Shown here piece by piece: positions 15,024 through 22,968 of a stretch of DNA of 64,000 nucleotides; position 1 is the first letter of the stretch; every line of letters starts with the position of its first letter. Location of the stretch: positions 62,001 to 126,000 of the forward strand of contig UQLR01000005.1 of assembly GCA_900541975.1 (NCBI GenBank), written 5' to 3'. Made by a program: the position numbers and the translations under genes. The stretch is from an uncultured Oscillospiraceae bacterium. Lineage in GTDB: Bacteria; Bacillota; Clostridia; Oscillospirales; Acutalibacteraceae. The notes beneath the pieces are model-generated. The model was not told where the DNA came from. It saw only the letters and a program-made list of their open reading frames with translations, and did not search any database.

Positions 15024-15767
15024 ATGGAAGGAATTAGAGAAGCGATCGCATTTATCACAGATCTGGCCGTAAAGGCAGAGAAACCGGAAACCATAGAGAT
15101 CAACGGCCGGACGTACTGCACGAAATCTCTCAAACGGTACGACGAGGCAGACAAAGCGGAGCCGATCCGGGCGACCACGCTCACCTCTCTGGTGGACTAC
15201 ATAAAGGAAAGCCGGGAGGAACTGAGGGATCGCATGATTATTCAGGTAGTAAACGCCACCAAGGTGCTGCTTTACTCCGGCCTGCTGCCAGAGCGGGATC
15301 GTGAGACACTCTTTGAGGTCAACGCGCTGCTGCCCCATTTTGAATATGGCCGGGAGTACGATCAGGAGTCTTTCCTCGTATCTATGCAGGCGTGTTTCGC
15401 TCCCGGCGAGGAACGGGAGGACGTCACGAAGGTGGCGAGCAATATCGTGAGCACACAGGAGGCCACATTCTCGGACGACGGGATCAGCCAGCAAGTTGTA
15501 ATGAAAACCGGCGTCACAAAGAAAGAAAACGCCATTATCCCCAACCCGGTGAGACTTATCCCCTACCGCACATTTTTGGAGGTAGAGCAGCCGGAAAGTG
15601 AGTTTGTTTTTCGGATCACCGAAGGCAGAGGCGGCGCTCCTGCCTTTAAGCTGGTATCGGCCGATGGCGGGCGCTGGGAGGCGGTGGCCGTTGACAATGT
15701 AAAGAGTTATCTTATGGACGCGCTGGCCGACATTCCCAACCGGGAGCAGATAACCATAATCGCATAA
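15024..15767 (+). CDS. Conserved phage protein (DUF2303-like?)
   Basis: A 247-residue soluble protein with an ATG behind AAAAGGAGGACG. The N-terminal 60 residues contain INGRTYCTKSL; the middle is mixed alpha/beta (MIIQVVNATKVLLYSGLLPE). The overall layout recalls DUF2303-type phage proteins, but I cannot confirm this by eye. No catalytic motif or membrane segment is seen. A short GC-rich hairpin without a T-run (15793-15812) follows. Confidence 0.5.
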   Translation: MEGIREAIAFITDLAVKAEKPETIEINGRTYCTKSLKRYDEADKAEPIRATTLTSLVDYIKESREELRDRMIIQVVNATKVLLYSGLLPERDRETLFEVNALLPHFEYGREYDQESFLVSMQACFAPGEEREDVTKVASNIVSTQEATFSDDGISQQVVMKTGVTKKENAIIPNPVRLIPYRTFLEVEQPESEFVFRITEGRGGAPAFKLVSADGGRWEAVAVDNVKSYLMDALADIPNREQITIIA

Positions 15768-15838
15768 GCCCCGCATATCACCAAAAACCAGAGGGAGGGC
15801 TCCGGCCCTCCCAGTACAAGTATAAGGAGGACAACACC

Positions 15839-16492
15839 GTGCAATATAGACCGAAAATCATAAAAGGAACCGTAAAAGGCACCGGCTGGCCGATTGACGG
15901 GCACACACTCTACTTCTCCCAGTGGGACTACGACAACCGGGAGAGCTGGCACCTTTACGGCTGGGACGAGCCGGACGACGAGTCCGTCATGCAGACGACT
16001 TACCAGACGGAAACAGCGGCCGGGCTCTGCCTCTACGATACACTGGAAGGCTTTACAGAGGCATGGAAGGCAAAGAAGTGGGAGCCACAAGGGGCCTTTT
16101 GCCTGACGCTGGAGCAGGTGGACGTCGTGGAAGTTTTGCAGGAGGAAGTCAGGAACGAAACCCGCGAGGAACTCCGGGCCCGCGGCTTTGATCTCACACC
16201 CAGAAAATACAGCGACAAGGGCGGGATCCTCTGCCTGCCGCTCGACAAGAACCTGAACGGAGACACCAAGAAAAAACACCCGGACTGGGAACTGATCGAC
16301 TGCCCTCTCTGCGGCCAGAAGTGCTGGAAAATGCCCGCAGCCGACAAGCTCAAAGAGGCGCAGGACGTCACCTATCTTTGTACGGAGTGCGCCATAAAAG
16401 CGGGATTTTTGTCAGACTATCCCAGAAACAGGAGAAAGCCCGGCGGGAACCGGGAGCAAAGAAGGAGGGCGAAAAGAAATGCACGAAGATAA
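15839..16492 (+). CDS. Zinc-ribbon-containing hypothetical phage protein
   Basis: A 217-residue protein starting at a GTG behind AAGGAGGACAACACC. The N-terminal 115 residues are rich in Trp and Tyr. The C-terminal part holds CPLCGQKCW and CTECAIKAG about 33 residues apart, a four-cysteine zinc ribbon, followed by a strongly basic Arg/Lys tail likely to bind nucleic acid. No family is recognised. It ends inside the start region of the next gene. Confidence 0.6.
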   Translation: MQYRPKIIKGTVKGTGWPIDGHTLYFSQWDYDNRESWHLYGWDEPDDESVMQTTYQTETAAGLCLYDTLEGFTEAWKAKKWEPQGAFCLTLEQVDVVEVLQEEVRNETREELRARGFDLTPRKYSDKGGILCLPLDKNLNGDTKKKHPDWELIDCPLCGQKCWKMPAADKLKEAQDVTYLCTECAIKAGFLSDYPRNRRKPGGNREQRRRAKRNARR

Positions 16493-16898
16493 CAACCCGA
16501 TCGGCGTGTGGATTTTGTACGCTCTCGCCTCTTTCCTGCTCTGGATCGTTCTCATATTCCTGAAACTGCTCGGCGTGGTAAGAATAAGCTGGATCGGCGT
16601 AGCCCTCGGCCTGTTTTGGCTCCCACTCGTGCTTATGTGCCTGATCTGCGGAGTGGCTGCCCTCATTATCCTGATCGCCCACATAAAGAGAAAGCGCCGC
16701 CGCAAAGTCGCAGACCGTCGAATTATCCGGCAGGCAAAAGCGATCGGGGCATGGACACCACAGGCGGCAGGAGGACGAGCTCTGGAGCTGCTCGCCAAAG
16801 AGTACGGGATCCAGCGCGAGGCTGGAGAGACAGACCGGCAGCTCCGCGGCAGGATCATGGAAGCGGCAGGAAGCGCCGGAAGGCAGGAGGGCAAATAA
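16479..16898 (+). CDS. Two-segment membrane protein
   Basis: A 139-residue protein behind AAGGAGGGCG. Two hydrophobic segments (about residues 9-32 and 36-68) span the membrane. A basic loop (KRKRRRK) and a charged, helical cytoplasmic tail of about 60 residues follow, with GVQREAGETDRQ-like repeats of charge. No family is recognised. It precedes the ParB-methylase gene by only a few bases. Confidence 0.6.
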   Translation: MHEDNNPIGVWILYALASFLLWIVLIFLKLLGVVRISWIGVALGLFWLPLVLMCLICGVAALIILIAHIKRKRRRKVADRRIIRQAKAIGAWTPQAAGGRALELLAKEYGIQREAGETDRQLRGRIMEAAGSAGRQEGK

Positions 16899-18233
16899 AT
16901 GGACTATAAAACAGAGGCAGAGCCGAAAGCATACGCTGACGGCGTGCCGGTATTCTGCGCCCATGACAAAATAGTGGACGTTGCAACGCTGGTACCTAAT
17001 CCGAAGAACCCGAACCAGCACCCGGACGCCCAGATCCAGCTACTCGGCCGCATTATCCGGCAAACCGGGTGGAGACAGCCGATCACAGTCAGCAAACGCT
17101 CCGGCTTTATCGTAAAAGGACACGGACGCCTCTCTGCTGCCCTTCTGGAAGGTATGAAGCAGGCACCCGTAGACTACCAGAACTACACCAACGAAGCGGA
17201 GGAATACGCTGATCTGGTGGCCGACAACCGGATCGCAGAGCTGGCAGAGACAGACAATAAGCTGCTGGCTGACATTTTCGCAGATATAGACACCGGGGAG
17301 ATCCCCATGGAGCTGACAGGCTACACAGAGGACGAGGTGGAAAGCCTCGTCACTGCCCTGTCCGAAGCCCTTCACAATGACCTCAACGAACCGGACGACA
17401 TACCGGAAACACCGGAGGCAGAGGCCGTCATATCTCAGAAAGGCGACCTCTGGATCCTCGGCCGCCACCGCGTTGTCTGCGGAGACGCCACGAACGAACA
17501 GGATCGGGAGCTGCTGCTTGACGGAGCCCACCCGGAGATCCTGCTCACCGATCCACCCTACTGCTCCGGCGGCTTTCAGGAGTCCGGCAGAGTAACCGGA
17601 AGCATTGGAAGCAAACAGTCCGACGGAAAGGGCGGATTTACAACTCCGACGATCAGCTCCGACAATCTATCAACCAGAGGCTATCAGGTGCTAATGAAGA
17701 ACGTCCTCGGAGCCACGGACATAAAAGTGGCGTATATCTTCACGGACTGGAGAATGTGGATCTATCTCTTTGACCTCGTGGAAGGCTCCGGGCTGGGCGT
17801 CAGAAATATGATTGTGTGGAATAAGCAAAGCCCCGGCATGGGTAACGGCTGGAGGGCGCAGCATGAGCTCATCATGTTTGCACACCGCACAAAGCCGAAG
17901 TGGGATAATCACAAAGGCTACGGCAACGTACTGGAGGCCACACGCTCCGGGAATGAACTGCACCCGACGCAGAAACCCGTCGAAATACTGGAGAAGCTGC
18001 TGGACAATACCCAGTGGGCCGAGGGCGTCCTCGACACCTTCGGAGGATCCGGCACGACGTTGATCGCGGCAGAGAGCGTCGGGCAGCAGGCGTTCCTCAT
18101 GGAAATGGAGCCCGCATTTGTGGACACGATCGTGAGGCGCTACATAAGAACCACCGGGAAAACAACCGGGATCCGGCTCATAAGGAAAGGATCCGAACAG
18201 CCCCGCGAGGTGTTCGAGGGGATATTTGAGTAA
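16899..18233 (+). CDS. ParB-nuclease/DNA methyltransferase fusion protein
   Basis: A 444-residue two-domain protein. Residues about 20-140 form a ParB/sulfiredoxin-like domain (VDVATLVPNPKNPNQHP, then IVKGHGRLSAALLEG). Residues about 185-440 form a DNA methyltransferase with TDPPYCSGG near 214 and DTFGGSGTTLIAAE near 379. Such fusions are common in phages and mobile elements and modify DNA at specific sites; the ParB part probably guides binding. It is the third methyltransferase of this prophage and its DPPY motif points to an adenine or cytosine amino group. No partner nuclease is present. Confidence 0.9.
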   Translation: MDYKTEAEPKAYADGVPVFCAHDKIVDVATLVPNPKNPNQHPDAQIQLLGRIIRQTGWRQPITVSKRSGFIVKGHGRLSAALLEGMKQAPVDYQNYTNEAEEYADLVADNRIAELAETDNKLLADIFADIDTGEIPMELTGYTEDEVESLVTALSEALHNDLNEPDDIPETPEAEAVISQKGDLWILGRHRVVCGDATNEQDRELLLDGAHPEILLTDPPYCSGGFQESGRVTGSIGSKQSDGKGGFTTPTISSDNLSTRGYQVLMKNVLGATDIKVAYIFTDWRMWIYLFDLVEGSGLGVRNMIVWNKQSPGMGNGWRAQHELIMFAHRTKPKWDNHKGYGNVLEATRSGNELHPTQKPVEILEKLLDNTQWAEGVLDTFGGSGTTLIAAESVGQQAFLMEMEPAFVDTIVRRYIRTTGKTTGIRLIRKGSEQPREVFEGIFE

Positions 18234-18258
18234 ATGAGACTGAAAGGAGGCGGGGCCC

Positions 18259-18759
18259 ATGGGGCACAAAAAACAGGCGGCGGGAGGAAAGCGGCCGAAG
18301 GAAACCGACGCAATAAAGGAGAAGCTGCAGCACTATGCGACCTTCCAGCGCCGGATCGAGAATAAGATCGAGCGGCTCGTGTATCTGGAGTCCGTCATGG
18401 GCTCACCTTCCAGCCCGAACCTCTCCGGTATGCCGGGAGGCGGCGGAGACGGAACCAGCAAAACGGAAAGGCAGGTCGTCCAAAAAGATGAACTTACTCA
18501 GGCGATCAATGCCATGCAGCAGGAGGAATACGACGAGCGCATGGAGCTGGAGCTGCTGATCGGGAAAATGAAAAACCCGGACGAACAAACCGTCATTGAA
18601 ATGCGATACTTCGATCATGCACGGTGGTGGGCAGTAAGCGCTGCCCTGTTCGGGGATATGGAGGACTACGAAGAACACGAAAAGCGGTACCTAAAGCGGA
18701 CATTTAAGATCCACGGCTCTGCTTTGCAATCGCTGGCGAAAATATACGCACAGAAATAG
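18259..18759 (+). CDS. DUF1492/RinA-like late transcription regulator
   Basis: A 166-residue, highly helical protein behind AAAGGAGGCGGGG. The N-terminal half is charged coiled-coil (QHYATFQRRIENKIERL). A Gly/Ser loop follows, then a sigma-region-4-like part (EQTVIEMRYFDHARWWAVSAALFGD, near 114-138). This matches phage proteins of the DUF1492/ArpU/RinA group that turn on late genes. Its place as the last early gene, right before a terminator and the structural operon, fits that task. Confidence 0.72.
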   Translation: MGHKKQAAGGKRPKETDAIKEKLQHYATFQRRIENKIERLVYLESVMGSPSSPNLSGMPGGGGDGTSKTERQVVQKDELTQAINAMQQEEYDERMELELLIGKMKNPDEQTVIEMRYFDHARWWAVSAALFGDMEDYEEHEKRYLKRTFKIHGSALQSLAKIYAQK

Positions 18760-18770
18760 AAATATTTCAG

Positions 18771-18812
18771 CGCCCGCTAAAAGCCACAACAGGCTGGAAG
18801 CGGGCGTTTTTT
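18771..18812 (+). terminator. Rho-independent terminator of the early operon
   Basis: Stem CGCCCGCT/AGCGGGCG with a 20-nt loop, followed by TTTTTT, 12 bp downstream of the late regulator gene. Confidence 0.8.
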
Positions 18813-18948
18813 GTCCACAGGCAGCAGGAGGACAATGTGGAAAACCGGGCAAAAATAATTATTAAATTTTTATTAACAAAATAATGGGGCCCAAAATGCC
18901 GCCTGAAAACGGCCGCAAACGCCCATTTTATCAGTGTTTCCGGGGCGA

Positions 18949-19008
18949 GGGGATAAAAGGGGATAAAAAGGGATAAAAGGGGACAAAAGGGGATAAAAAG
19001 GGATAAAC
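18949..19008 (+). repeat. Six tandem 10-bp iterons (GGGGATAAAA)
   Basis: Six consecutive copies of GGGGATAAAA with single-base variations (two begin AGGG, one has ACA, the last ends in AAAC), filling exactly 60 bp. They stand in the non-coding zone between the early terminator and the first structural gene, behind an AT-rich tract (18850-18890). The position fits a binding array for the late regulator, a packaging (pac/cos) site or a replication iteron cluster. The 288-bp gap 18813-19100 holds no gene that I can support. Confidence 0.8.
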
Positions 19009-19100
19009 CCATGTGCTACACTATAAGACAGCGGAAACCGTCTGGAGACACTGCAAGTCTCCGGGCGGTTTTTCCGTTTCCGAAGGAAAGGAGGCGGGCC

Positions 19101-19793
19101 ATGAGCGACCTATTCAGGACAGGCCCGGCCCGGAGAACAAGCGGCAGCTTTACTGTCTCCTACTCTGGAGCGGGCGACATAGTGAAAAGGATCCAGAAAC
19201 TAAAGGACGGAGGCGAAGTGGCGATAAAGCGAACGGTATCAGACTTCACGAGCAGAGGCCCCGGCTGGGTGTCCAAAGGGATCCGCGAGCACTACGGCGT
19301 AGACACCGCGGCCATAAAGGACGCAGCCAAGAAACCGAAGCGCGGAAGGACTTCGATCCGTGTCGCTGGCATATCCGTGGACGGGGCAACTCTGGAATAT
19401 AAGGGCAGAACCCTGACACCGATCCACTTCAAAATGAGCCCAAAAGCCCGGCCTTCTGCACAGCAAAAGAAACCGATCAGAATACCGGGCCAGCTGATAG
19501 CCGGGGGCTCTCCCGTTGCTATGGTAAGACCGCCCAGAAAGTACACTGTAAAAGTGACGATCATAAAAGGACAGCGTACAGCCATGAGCAGCGACACCTT
19601 CCTGACCGCTGGCAAAGGCGGGGCCGTCCTTCCATACCAGCGCACCGGAGAGGGCCGCTCTCCTATCGAGGCAGTGCGTACCTTGTCCGTGCCACAGATG
19701 ATTGACGGCAGAGCTCGCGAGACAATCGAGCAGACAATCAACGAGAAGCTGGGCGAACGCTTCAACCACCACATAGAGCAGGCTATGAAGTAA
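19101..19793 (+). CDS. Minor tail protein Z-like protein
   Basis: A 230-residue protein. The ATG at 19101 lies behind GAAAGGAGGCGGG, so earlier in-frame codons are excluded. It resembles the prophage minor tail protein Z family (gpZ): YSGAGDIVKRIQKLKDGG near the N-terminus and AVRTLSVPQMI near the C-terminus, with many Lys/Arg residues in the centre. gpZ-type proteins act at the head-tail interface or tail completion. Its place in front of the terminase genes, away from the tail cluster, is unusual. Confidence 0.65.
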   Translation: MSDLFRTGPARRTSGSFTVSYSGAGDIVKRIQKLKDGGEVAIKRTVSDFTSRGPGWVSKGIREHYGVDTAAIKDAAKKPKRGRTSIRVAGISVDGATLEYKGRTLTPIHFKMSPKARPSAQQKKPIRIPGQLIAGGSPVAMVRPPRKYTVKVTIIKGQRTAMSSDTFLTAGKGGAVLPYQRTGEGRSPIEAVRTLSVPQMIDGRARETIEQTINEKLGERFNHHIEQAMK

Positions 19794-19795
19794 CC

Positions 19796-19977
19796 AGCAG
19801 GAAGGCAAGGCCAAGGCACCGGGCAGCAAGGAAAGCCGAGTCCACGAGCGCAGCCACCAAGAAAAAAGAAAGAAAAGGCCACAACGCAGGGGCACCAAGA
19901 GGCAAGGGCACACGGGCCGGAGGCCGAGCCAACCCAAAGGCGAGGCCAAACCAAAACCGGGCAAGCCGCCCGGAAGG
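19796..19977 (+). other. T-depleted non-coding tract before terminase
   Basis: About 180 bases of the + strand contain a single T (in GAGTCC), while A, G and C are common, with many AAGGCAAGG/GGCCAAGG-like words. No start codon supports a + strand frame, and minus-strand frames here are composition artefacts. The whole gene gap (19794-20093) directly precedes the terminase small subunit, where packaging-initiation sites usually lie. A pac/cos element or an unstructured RNA is possible. Confidence 0.6.
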
Positions 19978-20093
19978 TACTGTGACACTCCGAAAAGCCC
20001 TGCGGTGCTGGCGAGCCCAAAACACGCGCAGACTCAGAAAAATTTTTTCAGGCCGTTTCGTTTCGCCTGACCGCACGGAAAGGAGGTGACGCT

Positions 20094-20672
20094 ATGGCAG
20101 AAAATCCGAAACAGAACCTACAAAGCACCGACATTATAGCGAAACTTTTCGATCTTGATGTCCGTCGAGTGCAGCAGCTCGCAAAGGAGGGTATTCTCCC
20201 GGCAGCGTCACAAAGGCCCTACAAGTTTGATCTTCTCCCAACCGTTAAGGCGTACATTCGTTACCTGCGAGATCGGGCAAATGGGAAAGAGGCCAAAACG
20301 GCCGACACTGTAAAGGCTGAGGCCGACAAGCTACGGGCAGAGGCGGATCTGAAACAAAGCAAGGCCAAGATCGCCGAGCTCCAGCTTAAAGAGCTGGAAG
20401 GGAAAATGCACCGCAGCGAGGACGTGGAGGCTCTGACGAACGACCTCGTTTACACCGCCCGCAGCATGATAATGGCACTCCCCGGCCGCCTCGCCATGGA
20501 CGTTGTGCAGGCAGGCAGCGCCAACGAAGCCTCGGCGCTGATCCGGACTGAGTGCTACAAAATACTGGACGAGCTCGCGGGCTATCAATACGATCCCGAA
20601 GCATACCGGCGGCGCGTGAGGGATCGCGAAGGCTGGAGCGACGCGCTCGCAGATGAAGAAGCCGACGAGTAA
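20094..20672 (+). CDS. Terminase small subunit (Nu1-like)
   Basis: A 192-residue protein behind AAAGGAGGTGACG. The N-terminus is a winged helix of the Nu1 type (STDIIAKLFDLDVRRVQQLAKEG, about residues 10-33). It is followed by a charged helical stretch (KAEADKLRAEADLKQSKAKI) and a C-terminal part that would contact the large subunit. It recognises the packaging site, perhaps the T-depleted tract or iterons just upstream. The gene overlaps the large subunit by 20 bp. Confidence 0.88.
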   Translation: MAENPKQNLQSTDIIAKLFDLDVRRVQQLAKEGILPAASQRPYKFDLLPTVKAYIRYLRDRANGKEAKTADTVKAEADKLRAEADLKQSKAKIAELQLKELEGKMHRSEDVEALTNDLVYTARSMIMALPGRLAMDVVQAGSANEASALIRTECYKILDELAGYQYDPEAYRRRVRDREGWSDALADEEADE

Positions 20673-22584
20673 GAAAGCCGCCAAGAGGCTGAACGCGGCC
20701 ATAGGCCCAGCAGTCCAAAACTTCAAACCGCCGGAAGAACTGACGGTGGCCGAGTGGGCCGACAAGCACCGGCGACTCTCCCCGGAAACCTCAGCAGAGG
20801 CAGGCCCGTGGCGCACGTCACGAACCCCATACCTCCGGGAACCTATGGAAGCGTTCACGGATCCCAAAATCCGCAAGATCGTCATGGTGGCAGCGTCTCA
20901 GGTAGGTAAGTCTGAGCTGGAGCTGAATATAATCGGCTACATCATAGACCAAGATCCGGGCTCTATTATTTTTGTGCAGCCAACGCTTGACGACGCCAGA
21001 AAGTTTTCCCGCTTGCGTATCGCTCCCATGATCCGAGACAGCAAGGTGCTGAAAGCCAAGGTTTCGGATATTAAGGCGAAGGACTCTGGGAACACGATCC
21101 TCCAGAAATCCTTCCCCGGCGGTATGCTGACAATCACGGGCTCCAACAGCCCGTCGGCTCTTGCTTCCACTCCTGCCCGCTACATTATCGGCGACGAGCG
21201 CGACCGCTGGGCGATCAGCGCCGGAACCGAGGGCGATCCGTGGGCTCTGGCAGAAGCCAGACAGACCACCTTCTATAATGCGAAGGCCGTCGAGGTATCA
21301 ACTCCGACAATAAAAGGAGCCTCGAACATTGAAAGCAGCTACTACCAAGGAACACAGGAACGCTGGTGCCACAAGTGCCCGGAGTGTGGCGAGTATGGCG
21401 AGATCATATTCGACCGGATCCACTACAAGCACACTGTCAAAAAGGTGCGCGGGAAAAAGGTGTACAGCATAGACGGGCCGATCTCATGGGCCTGTCCGAA
21501 CTGCGGGTGCCTCGTGCCGGAGGAAACCATGCGCCGACAGCCTGCAAAGTGGATCGCAGAAAACCCGGACGCCTACGCTACCGGAGTGCGTTCCTTCTGG
21601 CTGAACGCCTTCTCGTCCCCGTGGACACCATGGGAAAAGATCGTCCTCAAATTTTTGCAGGCAAAGGACGAACCGCAAAAGCTGAAAGTTGTTTACAACA
21701 CGCTGCTGGGCGAACTCTGGGAGGATCGCGGCGGCATTATCGACGAGGACACCATGCTGGCCCGCCGCGAGGACTACGGAACCAATGCAGACGGATCCCC
21801 GGTGGAACTGCCGGAGGGCGTGCTTGTGCTGACCTGCGGCGTAGATACACAGGACAACCGGCTGGAATACGAAGTTGTGGGGCACGGCTATTATGGCGAA
21901 ACATGGGGCATAAAAAAAGGCTACATCATGGGAAAACCGGACACCGACGACGTATGGCAGCAGCTCGACGACGTGATCGGGCATGTCTACCGCTTCAAAG
22001 ACAACAAGCGGGGGCTCAGGATCTCGATCACATGTGTGGACTCTGGCGGCCACTATACGCAGGAAGTTTACACGCGCTGCCGGGCGCGGAAAAATCAGCG
22101 TGTCTTTGCTATCAAGGGAAAAGGCGGCGACGGGATCCCATTCGTCACACCGCCCTCGAAAGTGGCGATCAAGGACAACAAGCGGATCACCTGCTGGCTC
22201 TATACCTTCGGTGTAGACGCCGGGAAAGAGGCGATCATGTCAAACATAAAGGTGCAGGAGCCGGGAGCGAAATATTGCCATTTCCCGCGGGGCGAAAGCT
22301 ACGGGTATGACTCTTATTATTTCAACGGCCTGCTGTCTGAAAAGCTGGAGCTTACCCAGACCAAGCGGGGCAACCGCTGGGCGTGGGTAAAGATCCCCGG
22401 ACATGAACGAAACGAAGCCCTCGACTGCCGAAACTATGCACTCGGAGGCTTCCGGATCCTCAACCCGGACATGGAGGCGGTGGAACGCAGACTCAGAAAC
22501 ATGCCGGAAAATCCACGGCCAAAAAAGGCTGCAGCACCACAGCGACGCCAGAACAATGCGGCGCAGTATTTTGATGAATGGTAA
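20653..22584 (+). CDS. Terminase large subunit (lambda GpA family)
   Basis: A 643-residue packaging motor of the GpA family. Walker A-like ASQVGKSE is near residue 80 and Walker B-like IIGDERDRW near 178. A zinc-finger-like CHKCPECG insertion is near 238, and the C-terminal endonuclease part begins after about 390 (TCGVDTQDNRLEYEV, acidic residues for metal binding). It cuts concatemeric DNA and pumps it into the prohead using ATP. Together with Nu1-, gpB-, gpD- and gpE-like neighbours it defines a lambda-type head module. Confidence 0.95.
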   Translation: MKKPTSKKAAKRLNAAIGPAVQNFKPPEELTVAEWADKHRRLSPETSAEAGPWRTSRTPYLREPMEAFTDPKIRKIVMVAASQVGKSELELNIIGYIIDQDPGSIIFVQPTLDDARKFSRLRIAPMIRDSKVLKAKVSDIKAKDSGNTILQKSFPGGMLTITGSNSPSALASTPARYIIGDERDRWAISAGTEGDPWALAEARQTTFYNAKAVEVSTPTIKGASNIESSYYQGTQERWCHKCPECGEYGEIIFDRIHYKHTVKKVRGKKVYSIDGPISWACPNCGCLVPEETMRRQPAKWIAENPDAYATGVRSFWLNAFSSPWTPWEKIVLKFLQAKDEPQKLKVVYNTLLGELWEDRGGIIDEDTMLARREDYGTNADGSPVELPEGVLVLTCGVDTQDNRLEYEVVGHGYYGETWGIKKGYIMGKPDTDDVWQQLDDVIGHVYRFKDNKRGLRISITCVDSGGHYTQEVYTRCRARKNQRVFAIKGKGGDGIPFVTPPSKVAIKDNKRITCWLYTFGVDAGKEAIMSNIKVQEPGAKYCHFPRGESYGYDSYYFNGLLSEKLELTQTKRGNRWAWVKIPGHERNEALDCRNYALGGFRILNPDMEAVERRLRNMPENPRPKKAAAPQRRQNNAAQYFDEW

Positions 22585-22596
22585 GGAGGCAACACT

Positions 22597-22866
22597 ATGG
22601 CACGAACGAAAGCGACCATACAGCAGGAGCTCGAAACCACGCGCCGGAGGCTGGACGCCTATCTGGATCGCGAGGCTGACATGCTGGCAAAGAACGGCGT
22701 GCAAAGCTACGGGATCGGCTCCCGCAATATCCAATATTACAGTACCGCCCTGAAAGATATTCAGGACATGATCGAGAAGCTCCGCGCCCGGATCCGGGAG
22801 CTGGAGGCTGAACTGGAGGGGCGAGCCCCTCGCAGAGCGCTGGGCGTTGTCCCGCGCGACTGGTAA
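22597..22866 (+). CDS. gpW/DUF6148-like head-tail joining protein
   Basis: An 89-residue, mostly helical protein behind AAGGAGGC. YLDREADMLAKNGVQSYGIGSR resembles the small gpW/DUF6148 proteins that follow GpA-type terminases and help close the head before tail joining. The coiled-coil C-terminal half ends in a basic segment. Position between terminase and portal is exactly that of lambda W. Confidence 0.7.
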   Translation: MARTKATIQQELETTRRRLDAYLDREADMLAKNGVQSYGIGSRNIQYYSTALKDIQDMIEKLRARIRELEAELEGRAPRRALGVVPRDW

Positions 22867-22935
22867 AGGGTAAACGCCAGATCTCTCCGGCTTTACTACG
22901 GCACGGCCGAAGGAGGTTTTCGCTCCTTTACTTCC

Positions 22936-22953
22936 ACGGCTGCGCCGTTTTTT
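22936..22953 (+). terminator. Possible weak terminator/attenuator before the portal gene
   Basis: Stem ACGGC/GCCGT with a TGC loop followed by TTTTTT. Just upstream, AAGGAG/CTCCTT (22910-22928) forms another small hairpin. The stems are short, so they may attenuate rather than stop the head operon. Confidence 0.45.
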
Positions 22954-22968
22954 ATTTCATGCAAGGAG

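Noticed and set aside
18949..19008. CRISPR array
   Set aside because: The repeats are only 10 bp and directly joined, with no spacers and no cas genes in the window.
19783..20076. Minus-strand gene in the T-depleted tract
   Set aside because: The open frame results from the strand composition (few stop codons possible), has a Leu/Ala/Arg-biased product, and no ribosome site or conserved motif.
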